Positions 44,349 to 52,683 of a stretch of 64,000 bases of DNA are shown piece after piece. Both the position numbers and the translations under genes were made by a program. Below the pieces are notes generated by a model that saw nothing but the letters and a program-made list of their open reading frames with translations, did no database searches and had not been told where the DNA came from. The stretch comes from CAZJBS01 sp964544475 (GTDB taxonomy: Bacteria > CLD3 > SB21): NCBI GenBank assembly GCA_964544475.1, contig CAZJBS010000005.1:1-64000 (forward strand). Reading direction: 5' to 3'. Every line of letters begins with the position of its first letter. Within the stretch, counting starts at the first letter, position 1.

Positions 44349-44825
44349 ATGCCTGCATCAGCGCTTGATCCGACCGTCACGGGATCCCAGACCACCGCCA
44401 CGGACCATTCCCAAAAGATCGGAGGAATTCTTCACCTTCTGGCCATCATTCTCATTATCAATCCCCTGCGCATCCTGTATGTGATTTTCAATGTGGCGAT
44501 GCCTGCCACGGAAGCCGCGCCATCCCTGGTGGCCGGTCAGTTTGACATGGCCGCCAACATCACGTACCTGATCTACGCCGTCGTCGTGCTCTACTACTTT
44601 TTCCGCCGCCACCATTGGGCGCCCGGCCTGGTTATCGTACTTTTTCTGCTCAATATCGTTTTTGTCGCCATGAATGGCACCATGGCGCAGTGGATTCCTC
44701 TGAGGGAGCAGCATGGCGCGGAAACCTGGCGCGTCGTCGAATTCGTTGCGGCCGCGGCGTGGTTTCTCCTGTGGACTTTGTACCTGATCAGCTCCAAGCG
44801 GGTTAAAAGCACTTTCGCGCGATGA
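44349..44825 (+). CDS. DUF2569 family membrane protein
   Basis: A 158-residue inner-membrane protein with four hydrophobic segments (about residues 27-46, 65-83, 92-109 and 130-147). The motif IGGILHLLAIILIINPLRIL at the first helix and the ending WTLYLISSKRVKSTF match the DUF2569 pattern (GG-L-L... and SKRVKxTF). Function is unknown. AAGGAGG lies seven bases before the ATG, which fixes the start. Confidence 0.8.
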   Translation: MPASALDPTVTGSQTTATDHSQKIGGILHLLAIILIINPLRILYVIFNVAMPATEAAPSLVAGQFDMAANITYLIYAVVVLYYFFRRHHWAPGLVIVLFLLNIVFVAMNGTMAQWIPLREQHGAETWRVVEFVAAAAWFLLWTLYLISSKRVKSTFAR

Positions 44826-44908
44826 GGCGGAAGAGAACCCCAGTCAGGCTCTTGCTTGCATGTGATTGATGTGTTTCCGTTTTTCCGAAACGCCAACGCC
44901 CGACTATC

Positions 44909-47305
44909 ATGAAACCCAAACCTCTTCGTTATGACCGTTTGCACAGGCGTGTGGACGAGACATCGCTGGATTTTGACCCCGATCGTCAATTTCCGTCGCA
45001 GGATGGCATCATCGGACAACCACGCGCCGTCAAAGCGTTGCGTTTCGGTCTCGAAATCCAGGATGCCGGATTCAATATCTTTGTCTCCGGGCCCCGCGGC
45101 ATCGGAAAAATGACCGCCGTCGAGTCCTTTCTCCAACGCATGGCCGAAACCAAACCGGCGCCCGACGACTGGTGTTACGTCCACAATTTTGACGACAGTT
45201 ACAAACCCCGGGCCATCCGTCTGCCGGCCGGCACCGGTCGTGAATTCCAGCGCGACATCCGCCGGTTCGTCGATTTCATCCGACGGGAAATTCCAAAACT
45301 TTTCGAAAGTGACGAGTACACGGCCAAACGCGCCGACATCGTCCGCGGAATCAACACCCAGCGCACGCAGATCGTGAAGTCGATCGCCGGCCGCGCCTTC
45401 CAGCAGGGATTCATGCTCCAGACGACCCCCGTCGGCGTGCTGGTCATTCCGACGCGCGACGGACACCCCATGTCGGAGGAGGACTGGAACAAACAGCCGG
45501 AGGACGTGCGACGGGACATGGTGGACAAACGCGACGCCCTGCAACAGGAACTGCAGGACGCCATGAAAGCCACGCGGGACGCCGAACGCGAGACCAACCA
45601 GGCTCTGCGGTCCCTCGACCGCCAGACCGTGATCCTGCACATCGCGGGAGTGGTCGATGAATTCCGCGAAAAATACCATACGATGGACGACGTCTGGGCT
45701 TTCCTGCACGCGCTCCAGACCGACCTGCTCGACAACCTCGACGCTTTTCGCTCGGATGACGGCTCCAACCAGGATGAGCGCGAAGCGGTGCTGAATAACT
45801 ATGACGTCAATCTTCTTGTGGACAATGCCAAACAACACGGCGCGCCGGTCGTGGTCGAACTCCACCCGACGTACACGAATCTTTTCGGCCGGGTCGAAAA
45901 AGAAATGGAAGGGGGCGCCGTCTACACCGATTTTTCGATGATCAAAGCCGGCGCTTTCCATCGGGCCAACGGCGGGTTTCTCGTTCTGCCCGCCGAGGAT
46001 CTCCTTCGGCATGTCATGAGCTGGGACGGCCTGAAGCGCGCATTGAAAACGCAATCGATCCAGATTGAGGAACCCGGCGAAAGCCTCGGCGTATCCGTTT
46101 CGAAAACCCTGCGACCGGAAGAGATACCCCTGGACGTCAAAATCCTCATCGTCGGACGGCCGATGTTCTACTACATGCTGCACGAACTCGACGACGATTT
46201 TCCGGAACTCTTCAAGGTCAAAGCCGATTTCGACGTCACGATGGACCGTACGGAGGCCAATGTCGCGGAATTTCTGACTTTCCTTTCCGGTCTCTGCCAC
46301 AAGGAACGACTCCTGCCGCTGGATCGCACGGCCGCCGCGCGCATGCTGGAATATGCCGGCCGTCTCGCGGACGACCAGGAAAAAATATCCACCCATTTCG
46401 GCGCCGTTGCCGATGTGTTGCGCGAATCCAATTTCTGGGCCATGCAGGAAGAATCAACCGTCATCCGCGAATCCCACATCCGGAAAACCCTGGACGAAAA
46501 ATTGTACCGTTCCAACCTGTACGAAGATCATTTCAAGGACTATGTCTCGAAGAACATTCTCCTGATCGATGTGTCATCGCGCGTGACCGGCCAGGTCAAC
46601 GGATTGTCGGTCCTGAAACTGGGCGAATATGAATTCGGCAAACCCTCGCGGATCACGGCGTCCGTGTCGCCGGGCGGCGACGGCATCGTCGATATTGAAC
46701 GGCAGGTCGATCTTGGCGGTCCCATCCACAGCAAGGGTGTGCTGATCCTCGCCGGCTATCTGGGCAACGTGTTTGCGCAGAAGAAACCGATGAACCTGTC
46801 CGCCCGGCTGGCCTTTGAACAAAGTTATGAAGGTGTGGAAGGCGACAGCGCGTCGTCAACGGAATTGTACGCCCTGCTGTCGGCGCTGTCCGGCCTGCCC
46901 ATCGATCAGGGCATCGCGGTCACCGGCAGTGTCAATCAAATCGGCGAGGTTCAGGCCATCGGTGGCGTCAATGAGAAAATCGAGGGCTTTTTCGATGTGT
47001 GCCGTATCAAAGGTTTGAACGGTTCGCAGGGCGTGATGATCCCGCACAGCAATGTCCAGAACCTGATGCTTCGGGAGGATATTGTGGAAGCCGCGAAATC
47101 CGGGCGTTTCAGGGTATGGGCCGTGGCGACCATCGAAGAAGGCATCGAAATCCTGACGGGCAAGCCGGCCGGACGACGCGGCAAGAACGGGCGATTCCCG
47201 CAGAACTCTGTATTTGATCTGGTCGAACGCCGTTTGGAAGCGTTTGCGGAATCCGTGAAGAAATACGGAAAGGCGGCGAAGAAGAAAGGCCGTAATCAGA
47301 AGTAG
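44909..47305 (+). CDS. Lon-like ATP-dependent protease (LonB/AAA_32 type)
   Basis: A 798-residue protease of the Lon-like group with an AAA_32 N-terminal half. Walker A reads GPRGIGKMT, where the usual Ser/Thr after the lysine is Met; Walker B is ANGGFLVLPAEDLL. Residues about 210-280 form a charged, coiled-coil-like insertion. The C-terminal Lon proteolytic domain has the catalytic serine in EGDSASSTELYALLSALSGL and the lysine in GGVNEKIEGFFDVC. The soluble form lacks the transmembrane segments of archaeal LonB. The substrates are unknown; it probably degrades damaged proteins. A strong terminator follows. Confidence 0.9.
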   Translation: MKPKPLRYDRLHRRVDETSLDFDPDRQFPSQDGIIGQPRAVKALRFGLEIQDAGFNIFVSGPRGIGKMTAVESFLQRMAETKPAPDDWCYVHNFDDSYKPRAIRLPAGTGREFQRDIRRFVDFIRREIPKLFESDEYTAKRADIVRGINTQRTQIVKSIAGRAFQQGFMLQTTPVGVLVIPTRDGHPMSEEDWNKQPEDVRRDMVDKRDALQQELQDAMKATRDAERETNQALRSLDRQTVILHIAGVVDEFREKYHTMDDVWAFLHALQTDLLDNLDAFRSDDGSNQDEREAVLNNYDVNLLVDNAKQHGAPVVVELHPTYTNLFGRVEKEMEGGAVYTDFSMIKAGAFHRANGGFLVLPAEDLLRHVMSWDGLKRALKTQSIQIEEPGESLGVSVSKTLRPEEIPLDVKILIVGRPMFYYMLHELDDDFPELFKVKADFDVTMDRTEANVAEFLTFLSGLCHKERLLPLDRTAAARMLEYAGRLADDQEKISTHFGAVADVLRESNFWAMQEESTVIRESHIRKTLDEKLYRSNLYEDHFKDYVSKNILLIDVSSRVTGQVNGLSVLKLGEYEFGKPSRITASVSPGGDGIVDIERQVDLGGPIHSKGVLILAGYLGNVFAQKKPMNLSARLAFEQSYEGVEGDSASSTELYALLSALSGLPIDQGIAVTGSVNQIGEVQAIGGVNEKIEGFFDVCRIKGLNGSQGVMIPHSNVQNLMLREDIVEAAKSGRFRVWAVATIEEGIEILTGKPAGRRGKNGRFPQNSVFDLVERRLEAFAESVKKYGKAAKKKGRNQK

Positions 47306-47332
47306 AAGCTCTCGATTCCTCAAGAAGAAAAC

Positions 47333-47370
47333 AAAAAAGGCCGATCTTCACGGATCGGCCTTTTGTTTTG
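47333..47370. terminator. Bidirectional intrinsic terminator
   Basis: GGCCGATC (47339-47346) and GATCGGCC (47353-47360) pair perfectly around a six-base loop, flanked by a run of As on the left and TTTTGTTTT on the right. It can stop the lon-like transcript from the left and the DUF4870 transcript from the right. Confidence 0.9.
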
Positions 47371-47384
47371 CAAGGTGAATCTGA

Positions 47385-47729
47385 TCACTTCATCAGATTG
47401 AACTTTTCTCCGTATTTACCTACAACCGGAAGTGGTTCACACTTGCCCTGTGCCGCATTGATGATGCCTATGATCATCAGCACGAACGCAAACAACTGAA
47501 TAATGTACCCGACCAGCACCAGCGACAGGATGCCGCCAATGATGTACAGAATGAACAACACCAGCATCTGCTCGGCATGGAACATGGCAAACCGGTTGTC
47601 TTTCGCGCCAAGCAATGGGATTAGGAAACAGCACAAATACCCCAGAATGACCATTACTTTGCCCTTTTCCGCCTCTTCGGGTGTGGGCATGGGTCTTCCG
47701 GTTCCGCCTGAAGCACTTTGTTCCGTCAT
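47385..47729 (-). CDS. DUF4870-like membrane protein
   Basis: A 114-residue small membrane protein. After a polar N-terminus (MTEQSASGGTGRPMPTPEEA), hydrophobic helices at about 30-45 and 58-100 surround KDNRFAMFHAEQMLVLFILY, the DUF4870-type histidine-containing motif (FHAxQxL). Function is unknown. ATG at 47729 is chosen: AGGAGGAAGG lies directly upstream with good spacing, whereas the longer frame to 47747 lacks one. Confidence 0.75.
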   Translation of the reverse strand: MTEQSASGGTGRPMPTPEEAEKGKVMVILGYLCCFLIPLLGAKDNRFAMFHAEQMLVLFILYIIGGILSLVLVGYIIQLFAFVLMIIGIINAAQGKCEPLPVVGKYGEKFNLMK

Positions 47730-47778
47730 GATCCTTCCTCCTGACATGTGATGGTTTGGGTTTGGGACTCGAACACGG

Positions 47779-49245
47779 TTACATGTTCTTGATCATTTCT
47801 GTCGCAAATTCACTGCATGGAACCTCTTTGGCCCCCTCCATCAATCTTGCAAAGTCATACGTAACGGTCTTATTGGCAATCGATTTTTCAAGGCCTTTGA
47901 TGATCAGGTCGGCCGCTTCCTGCCATCCCATGTAGCGCAGCATCATGTCCCCGGACAGAATGACGGAGCCGGGGTTCACTTTGTCCAGGTTGGCGTATTT
48001 CGGCGCCGTGCCGTGCGTGGCTTCAAACACCGCGTGACCGGTGACATAGTTGATGTTGCCGCCGGGCGCGATGCCGATGCCGCCGACCTGCGCGGCCAGG
48101 GCATCCGAAAGATAATCGCCGTTCAAATTGAGCGTCGCGATGACGTCAAATTCCTTCGCGCGGGTGAGCACCTGCTGAAGCGTGATGTCGGCGATCGTGT
48201 CGCGCACCATGAGCTTCTTCTTCCACAGGCCGTTGCCGTGCGTGTCCCACAATTTCAACGCGGCTTCGACGTCGGCACAAATGGTTTTGCGCTGGTCGGG
48301 CGTCATCATGTCATACCCCGGATCGACCTGTCGCGCATTTTCTTCGACAGACACGTTGGGGTTTTTTTCCTTGTTGCCCAGAATCCACGATTCCCGCTCG
48401 GTCACGATGTCGTTACGGAAAAACTTCTGGGCGACGGCATATCCCCATTCGCGGAAGGCGCCTTCGGTATACTTCATGATATTGCCTTTGTGCACCAGGG
48501 TCACACTCCGCCGTTTGTGCTTGAGGGCATACGAGATCGCGCTGTGCACGAGCCGCTCCGTGCCGAGATAGCTGACGGCTTTGACGCCCACACCGACCTG
48601 GATGCCGACGTCCCGCGGCGCCATGCCGATCGACTCGAGCTGCTTCTGCCAGCCCTCGGCGGCCGCTTTCGTGCCGAAACGGACTTTCTTGAATTCCTTC
48701 GGAAATTCCTTCTCGAGCAGGTCGAGAATTTTCTGGGCCTCCGGAGTCCCACCGGCGTATTCGATGCCGGCATAAATGTCTTCGGTATTCTCGCGGAATA
48801 TCACCATGTCCACGTCCTGGGGGCGCTTGACGGGGGACGGCACGCCGGCAAAGTAGCGGACGGGCCGGAGACACACAAAAAGGTCCAGCATCTGCCGCAG
48901 CGCCACATTGAGACTGCGAATGCCTCCTCCGATCGGCGTCGTCAAAGGACCTTTGATGGAGACGAGGTATTCACGGCAGGCCGTGACCGTGTCGTCCGGA
49001 AGCCATGTCTTGAGTTGGTTGAAAGCCTTTTCGCCGGCCAGAACCTCGAACCACACGATTTTCCGTTTGCCGCCATACGCTTTTTCAACGGCCGCATCGA
49101 AAACTCGCTGCGAGGCGCGCCAGATATCCGGGCCCGTGCCGTCGCCTTCGATGAATGGAATAATCGGATGATCGGGTACCTTCAGCTGACCGTCTTTGAT
49201 CGTGATTTTGTCGCCATGAGTCGGTGGTTTGAGTTGCTGAAACAC
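47779..49245 (-). CDS. icd: NADP-dependent isocitrate dehydrogenase (long, cyanobacterial-like form)
   Basis: Converts isocitrate to 2-oxoglutarate in the TCA cycle. The 488-residue protein follows E. coli Icd: PFIEGDGTGPDIW, the substrate serine in GGGIRSLNVALRQ, FRENTEDIYAGIE, NIMKYTEGAF and HGTAPKYANLDKVNPGS. The NADP residues Lys-Tyr in APKYA, Val in DKV, and Tyr/Arg in YDFARLM are kept. Compared with the roughly 416-residue E. coli enzyme it has an insertion of about 50 residues around WDTHGNGLWKKKLMVRD, as in cyanobacterial Icd. It is divergent from leuS, behind its own promoter candidate. Confidence 0.96.
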   Translation of the reverse strand: MFQQLKPPTHGDKITIKDGQLKVPDHPIIPFIEGDGTGPDIWRASQRVFDAAVEKAYGGKRKIVWFEVLAGEKAFNQLKTWLPDDTVTACREYLVSIKGPLTTPIGGGIRSLNVALRQMLDLFVCLRPVRYFAGVPSPVKRPQDVDMVIFRENTEDIYAGIEYAGGTPEAQKILDLLEKEFPKEFKKVRFGTKAAAEGWQKQLESIGMAPRDVGIQVGVGVKAVSYLGTERLVHSAISYALKHKRRSVTLVHKGNIMKYTEGAFREWGYAVAQKFFRNDIVTERESWILGNKEKNPNVSVEENARQVDPGYDMMTPDQRKTICADVEAALKLWDTHGNGLWKKKLMVRDTIADITLQQVLTRAKEFDVIATLNLNGDYLSDALAAQVGGIGIAPGGNINYVTGHAVFEATHGTAPKYANLDKVNPGSVILSGDMMLRYMGWQEAADLIIKGLEKSIANKTVTYDFARLMEGAKEVPCSEFATEMIKNM

Positions 49246-49352
49246 GTGAGCACCTGTTCGATGATGAATGTGAGTAGATTGGGTCTGCGAACCGGGACAT
49301 CTCCCGGCGCGGTGTAGAAATCCGGTAAGGTGTTGAGCGAATAACTCCGAAA

Positions 49353-49382
49353 AATATACGATATCCGTATCTACAAAAACAA
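49353..49382 (-). promoter_or_regulatory. Candidate icd promoter with an overlapping palindrome
   Basis: On the minus strand TTGTTT (49377-49382) and TATATT (49353-49358) are 18 bases apart. The near-palindrome ATACGATATCCGTAT (49356-49370) overlaps the -10 and spacer and could be an operator. Transcription would leave a leader of about 100 bases before icd. Confidence 0.35.
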
Positions 49383-49513
49383 GGTGAAATTGAAGCGTGA
49401 TAAATATCCAACCGCGAAGGCGTCGGGAAGCGCCCGGCTATTGTTCCAGTGAAGTGGGAACGCCGCCAAAAGGAATGAACGCTGTGAAGGAAATGTCATC
49501 ATCAAGGCCCGCC

Positions 49514-49542
49514 TTGCATTTCGACGATGCATTCTTTATTAT
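49514..49542 (+). promoter_or_regulatory. Sigma-70 promoter for leuS
   Basis: TTGCAT (49514-49519) and TATTAT (49537-49542) are exactly 17 bases apart. Transcription would begin near 49549, 40 bases before the chosen ATG, which also supports that start over the longer frame. Confidence 0.6.
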
Positions 49543-49588
49543 TCGCCTGACCAAAAATATCACGTATTCAGAACCAGGAATTCTCGGC

Positions 49589-52066
49589 ATGTCCTCCGAT
49601 CCGAAAACCGACTCCCCCGCCGTCCGCTACGATTTCACTCGGATCGAAGCCAAGTGGCAGGCGTATTGGGAAAACCACAAGACCTTCCGCGCGACCGAAG
49701 ACCCGTCCTTCCCGAAAGAAAAACGATTCTACGTCCTGGACATGTTCCCGTATCCCTCCGGCGCCGGCCTGCACGTGGGCCATCCGGAAGGGTACACCGC
49801 CACCGACATTGTTGCCCGCTACAAACGCATGACGGGCTTCAACGTGCTCCATCCGATGGGATGGGACGCCTTCGGCCTGCCGGCCGAACAATACGCCGTC
49901 AAGACCGGCGTCCATCCCGCCATCACCACCAGACAAAACGTGGACACGTTCCGCCGTCAACTCAAGATGTTCGGCTTTTCGTACGACTGGGATCGCGAAG
50001 TGAATACGACCGATCCGGCCTACGTCAAATGGACGCAGTGGATTTTCATTCAATTGTATAAGAAAGGCCTCGCCTACATCGCCGACGTTCCGGTCAATTG
50101 GTGTCCCGAACTCGGCACCGTCCTGGCCAACGAGGAAGTGCCGGAACAGATTGAAAAGGGATTCACGGTCGTCCGCAAGCCCATGCGTCAATGGATGCTC
50201 AAAATCACGGCGTATGCAGACCGGTTGCTCGAAGACCTCGAACTCATCGACTGGCCGGAAAGCATCAAGGACATGCAGCGCAACTGGATCGGCAAGAGCG
50301 AAGGCGCGGAAATCGAATTCAGAATTGACCATTCAGAATTGAAAATCGACGTTTTCACGACGCGGCCCGACACGGTTTTCGGCGCGACGTACATGGTTCT
50401 TGCTCCCGAGCATGCTCTGGTCGACCTGATCACCACGGCCTCGCAGAGAAACCAGGTCAAAGCCTACCAGGAAAGCGCCTCCCGCAAAAGCGACCTGGAG
50501 CGCACGGAATTGGCCAAAGAAAAGACCGGCGTGTGGACCGGCGCGTGGGCGATCAACCCGGCCACGAACGAGCAGATTCCGGTTTGGATCGCAGACTATG
50601 TGCTGATCAGCTATGGCACCGGCGCCATCATGGCCGTTCCCGCCCATGACGAACGCGATTTTGAATTCGCGCGCCGGTTCGATCTGCCGATTCGCGTCGT
50701 CATTCAACCGCCGGGCGCATCGCTCGATCCGGGCGCCATGACCGAAGCGTATCCTCACGAAGGCGTCATGGTGCAGAGCGGCCCTTTTAATGGCACACCG
50801 GCCAACAACGAGAAAGGCATGAAGAATCCGGCCATACGCAGTGTCACGGAATGGCTGGAAGAAAACAACATCGGCCGGCGCAAAATTCAATTCAAACTGC
50901 GCGACTGGCTGTTCTCCCGCCAGAGGTATTGGGGTGAACCCTTTCCCATTCTTCATCTTGAAGATGGAAGCGTCCGGCCGCTCGACGAATCCGAACTGCC
51001 GCTCACGCTGCCGGAAGTGACGTCCTACAAACCGGCGGGCACGGGTGAATCACCGCTCGCCTCCATGGATCAATGGCTCACCGTTCGCGAGCCGTCCGGC
51101 AAGACGGCGCGCCGTGAAACGAACACGATGCCGCAATGGGCGGGTTCCTGCTGGTACTATCTCCGTTACATCGATCCGCACAATACCCATGAATTCTGCA
51201 ACCGGCAAAAAGAAGCGTATTGGATGCCGGTGGATCTCTATGTCGGCGGCGCCGAACACGCCGTGTTGCATCTGATGTACGCCCGCTTCTGGCACAAAGT
51301 TCTTTTCGACCTTGGGCTGGTGTCCACCAAAGAACCCTTCATGAAACTCGTCAATCAGGGACTGATCCTTGGAGAGGATTCACAGAAGATGTCCAAATCG
51401 CGTGGCAATGTCGTCAACCCGGACGACGTGATCCGTCAATACGGCGCGGACGCGATGCGGTTGTATGAGATGTTCATGGGGCCGCTCCCCCAGGTCAAAC
51501 CCTGGAGCACGAACGGCGTCGAAGGCGTTTACCGTTTTCTCCAGCGGGTGTGGCGACTCATCGTCGATGCCAACGGCGCCTGCCTCGTCACGGATACCGA
51601 GCCGACCATCGAACAACAACGCATCCTTCACAAGACCATCAAAAAAGTCAGACACGACATTGAATCATTGGATTTCAACACGGCCATTTCCCAGATGATG
51701 ATATTTGTCAACGAACTGACGCCGATGGCAACCCGGCCGCGAAAAATTCTAGAGCCCTTTGTGCTCGTGCTCGCACCCTTCGCACCGCATGTGGCGGAGG
51801 AACTCTGGGAAATACTGGGCCACCCGTCGTCCCTCGCGTACGAATCTTTTCCAGTCCATGACGAAGCTTTGACGGTCGATGACGAGATCACGGTCGTCCT
51901 TCAGGTCAACGGGAAAGTGCGCGAACGGATGCTCGTCTCGAAAGATGTTTCAAAAACGGATCTTGAAAAGATGGCTTTGGAAAAACTCACCGGCTGGACC
52001 GGCGGCAAAACCATTCTGAAAGTCGTCGTCGTACCCGGCAAACTCGTCAATGTGGTGATTCAATGA
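49589..52066 (+). CDS. leuS: Leucyl-tRNA synthetase
   Basis: Charges tRNA-Leu. The 825-residue class I synthetase has the HIGH-type motif in MFPYPSGAGLHVGHPEG (about residues 51-67), a CP1 editing domain (about 220-420, with VFTTRPDTVFGATYMVLAPE and VPAHDERD), the zinc-less RDWLFSRQRYWGEP core and the KMSKS signature in SQKMSKSRGNVVNPDD. The C-terminal anticodon domain includes FAPHVAEELWEILG. ATG at 49589 is chosen: AGGA lies 10 bases upstream and the promoter precedes it. It overlaps the next gene by four bases. Confidence 0.97.
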   Translation: MSSDPKTDSPAVRYDFTRIEAKWQAYWENHKTFRATEDPSFPKEKRFYVLDMFPYPSGAGLHVGHPEGYTATDIVARYKRMTGFNVLHPMGWDAFGLPAEQYAVKTGVHPAITTRQNVDTFRRQLKMFGFSYDWDREVNTTDPAYVKWTQWIFIQLYKKGLAYIADVPVNWCPELGTVLANEEVPEQIEKGFTVVRKPMRQWMLKITAYADRLLEDLELIDWPESIKDMQRNWIGKSEGAEIEFRIDHSELKIDVFTTRPDTVFGATYMVLAPEHALVDLITTASQRNQVKAYQESASRKSDLERTELAKEKTGVWTGAWAINPATNEQIPVWIADYVLISYGTGAIMAVPAHDERDFEFARRFDLPIRVVIQPPGASLDPGAMTEAYPHEGVMVQSGPFNGTPANNEKGMKNPAIRSVTEWLEENNIGRRKIQFKLRDWLFSRQRYWGEPFPILHLEDGSVRPLDESELPLTLPEVTSYKPAGTGESPLASMDQWLTVREPSGKTARRETNTMPQWAGSCWYYLRYIDPHNTHEFCNRQKEAYWMPVDLYVGGAEHAVLHLMYARFWHKVLFDLGLVSTKEPFMKLVNQGLILGEDSQKMSKSRGNVVNPDDVIRQYGADAMRLYEMFMGPLPQVKPWSTNGVEGVYRFLQRVWRLIVDANGACLVTDTEPTIEQQRILHKTIKKVRHDIESLDFNTAISQMMIFVNELTPMATRPRKILEPFVLVLAPFAPHVAEELWEILGHPSSLAYESFPVHDEALTVDDEITVVLQVNGKVRERMLVSKDVSKTDLEKMALEKLTGWTGGKTILKVVVVPGKLVNVVIQ

Positions 52067-52620
52067 AGAAGACAGCGATGTGGCTTCTGGCGATTCTGGT
52101 TTTCGCCGGATGTTCCAAGAAAAAAGACGTCCCCGATGGGGCCGACGACGCCAGCCTCCCATTGATCATCGGACGCAACATCGATTCCTTGTCACGGCTG
52201 TCCTATGAACCCCGCATCCTGGCCTTCTCCATTGAACTCGGCCACCGCAACGTCGACTTTGACAAGCGTCTCGGATTGATGATCGGGGAGATGACTCCGG
52301 ACCGGTCATGGCGGGACGTGGTCGAAAAGCACATCACCTCGCCGAATTACCGCGCCGCGGAATCCTACAACCGCCTGTACCTGGACAGCCTGGCCCTTCT
52401 GCTTCACGATCCACCCGCCCACTATGCGGCGTCGCAAGAGGCGTTGAAACAGGCCCTGCTTCGTCTGATCGCCAATTACGATGTGCTCAGGCGTTATGAC
52501 GGATTCCCATCGATGTCGGCCATTCTCGATTCGATCCTCAACCATGAACGCGCCATCAATCAAACCATCACGGATTTCAAGAATCAAATCGAAGCTGTCC
52601 GCCGGTCGCCTCCTCCATAA
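52063..52620 (+). CDS. Hypothetical lipoprotein
   Basis: A 185-residue predicted lipoprotein: MKKTAMWLLAILVFAGC carries an FAGC lipobox followed by a lysine-rich SKKK. The mature part is mostly helical, with RNIDSLSRLSYEPRILAFSI and LKQALLRLIANYDVLRRYDG and a long charged C-terminal helix. I do not recognise a family. Its ATG overlaps the leuS stop (ATGA), an unusual coupling of a lipoprotein to a tRNA synthetase. Confidence 0.75.
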   Translation: MKKTAMWLLAILVFAGCSKKKDVPDGADDASLPLIIGRNIDSLSRLSYEPRILAFSIELGHRNVDFDKRLGLMIGEMTPDRSWRDVVEKHITSPNYRAAESYNRLYLDSLALLLHDPPAHYAASQEALKQALLRLIANYDVLRRYDGFPSMSAILDSILNHERAINQTITDFKNQIEAVRRSPPP

Positions 52621-52630
52621 TCTCCTTTTG

Positions 52631-52660
52631 AAAAAAAAATCCCGGGCTGTTGACCCGGGA
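52631..52660 (-). terminator. Intrinsic terminator of the CsgG-like gene
   Basis: On the minus strand TCCCGGG and CCCGGGA form a perfect seven-base stem around TCAACAG, followed at once by nine Us. It ends the minus-strand transcript coming from 53682. Confidence 0.9.
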
Positions 52661-52683
52661 CTTTCATGGCAAGTTCGGCCTGC

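Larger units (their letters stand above)
49246..49588. other. Divergent icd-leuS intergenic region
   Basis: Holds the icd promoter candidate on the left and the leuS promoter on the right. A plus-strand frame from 49397 runs into leuS, but it crosses the leuS promoter and has no ribosome binding site, so it is not taken as coding. Confidence 0.6.

Noticed and set aside
44594..46396. 600-codon minus-strand frame opposite the Lon-like gene
   Set aside because: Fully antisense to a gene with clear catalytic motifs; no domain or ribosome binding site of its own.
49397..49588. 64-residue extension of leuS
   Set aside because: It crosses a good TTGCAT-17-TATTAT promoter and the family N-terminus begins at 49589.
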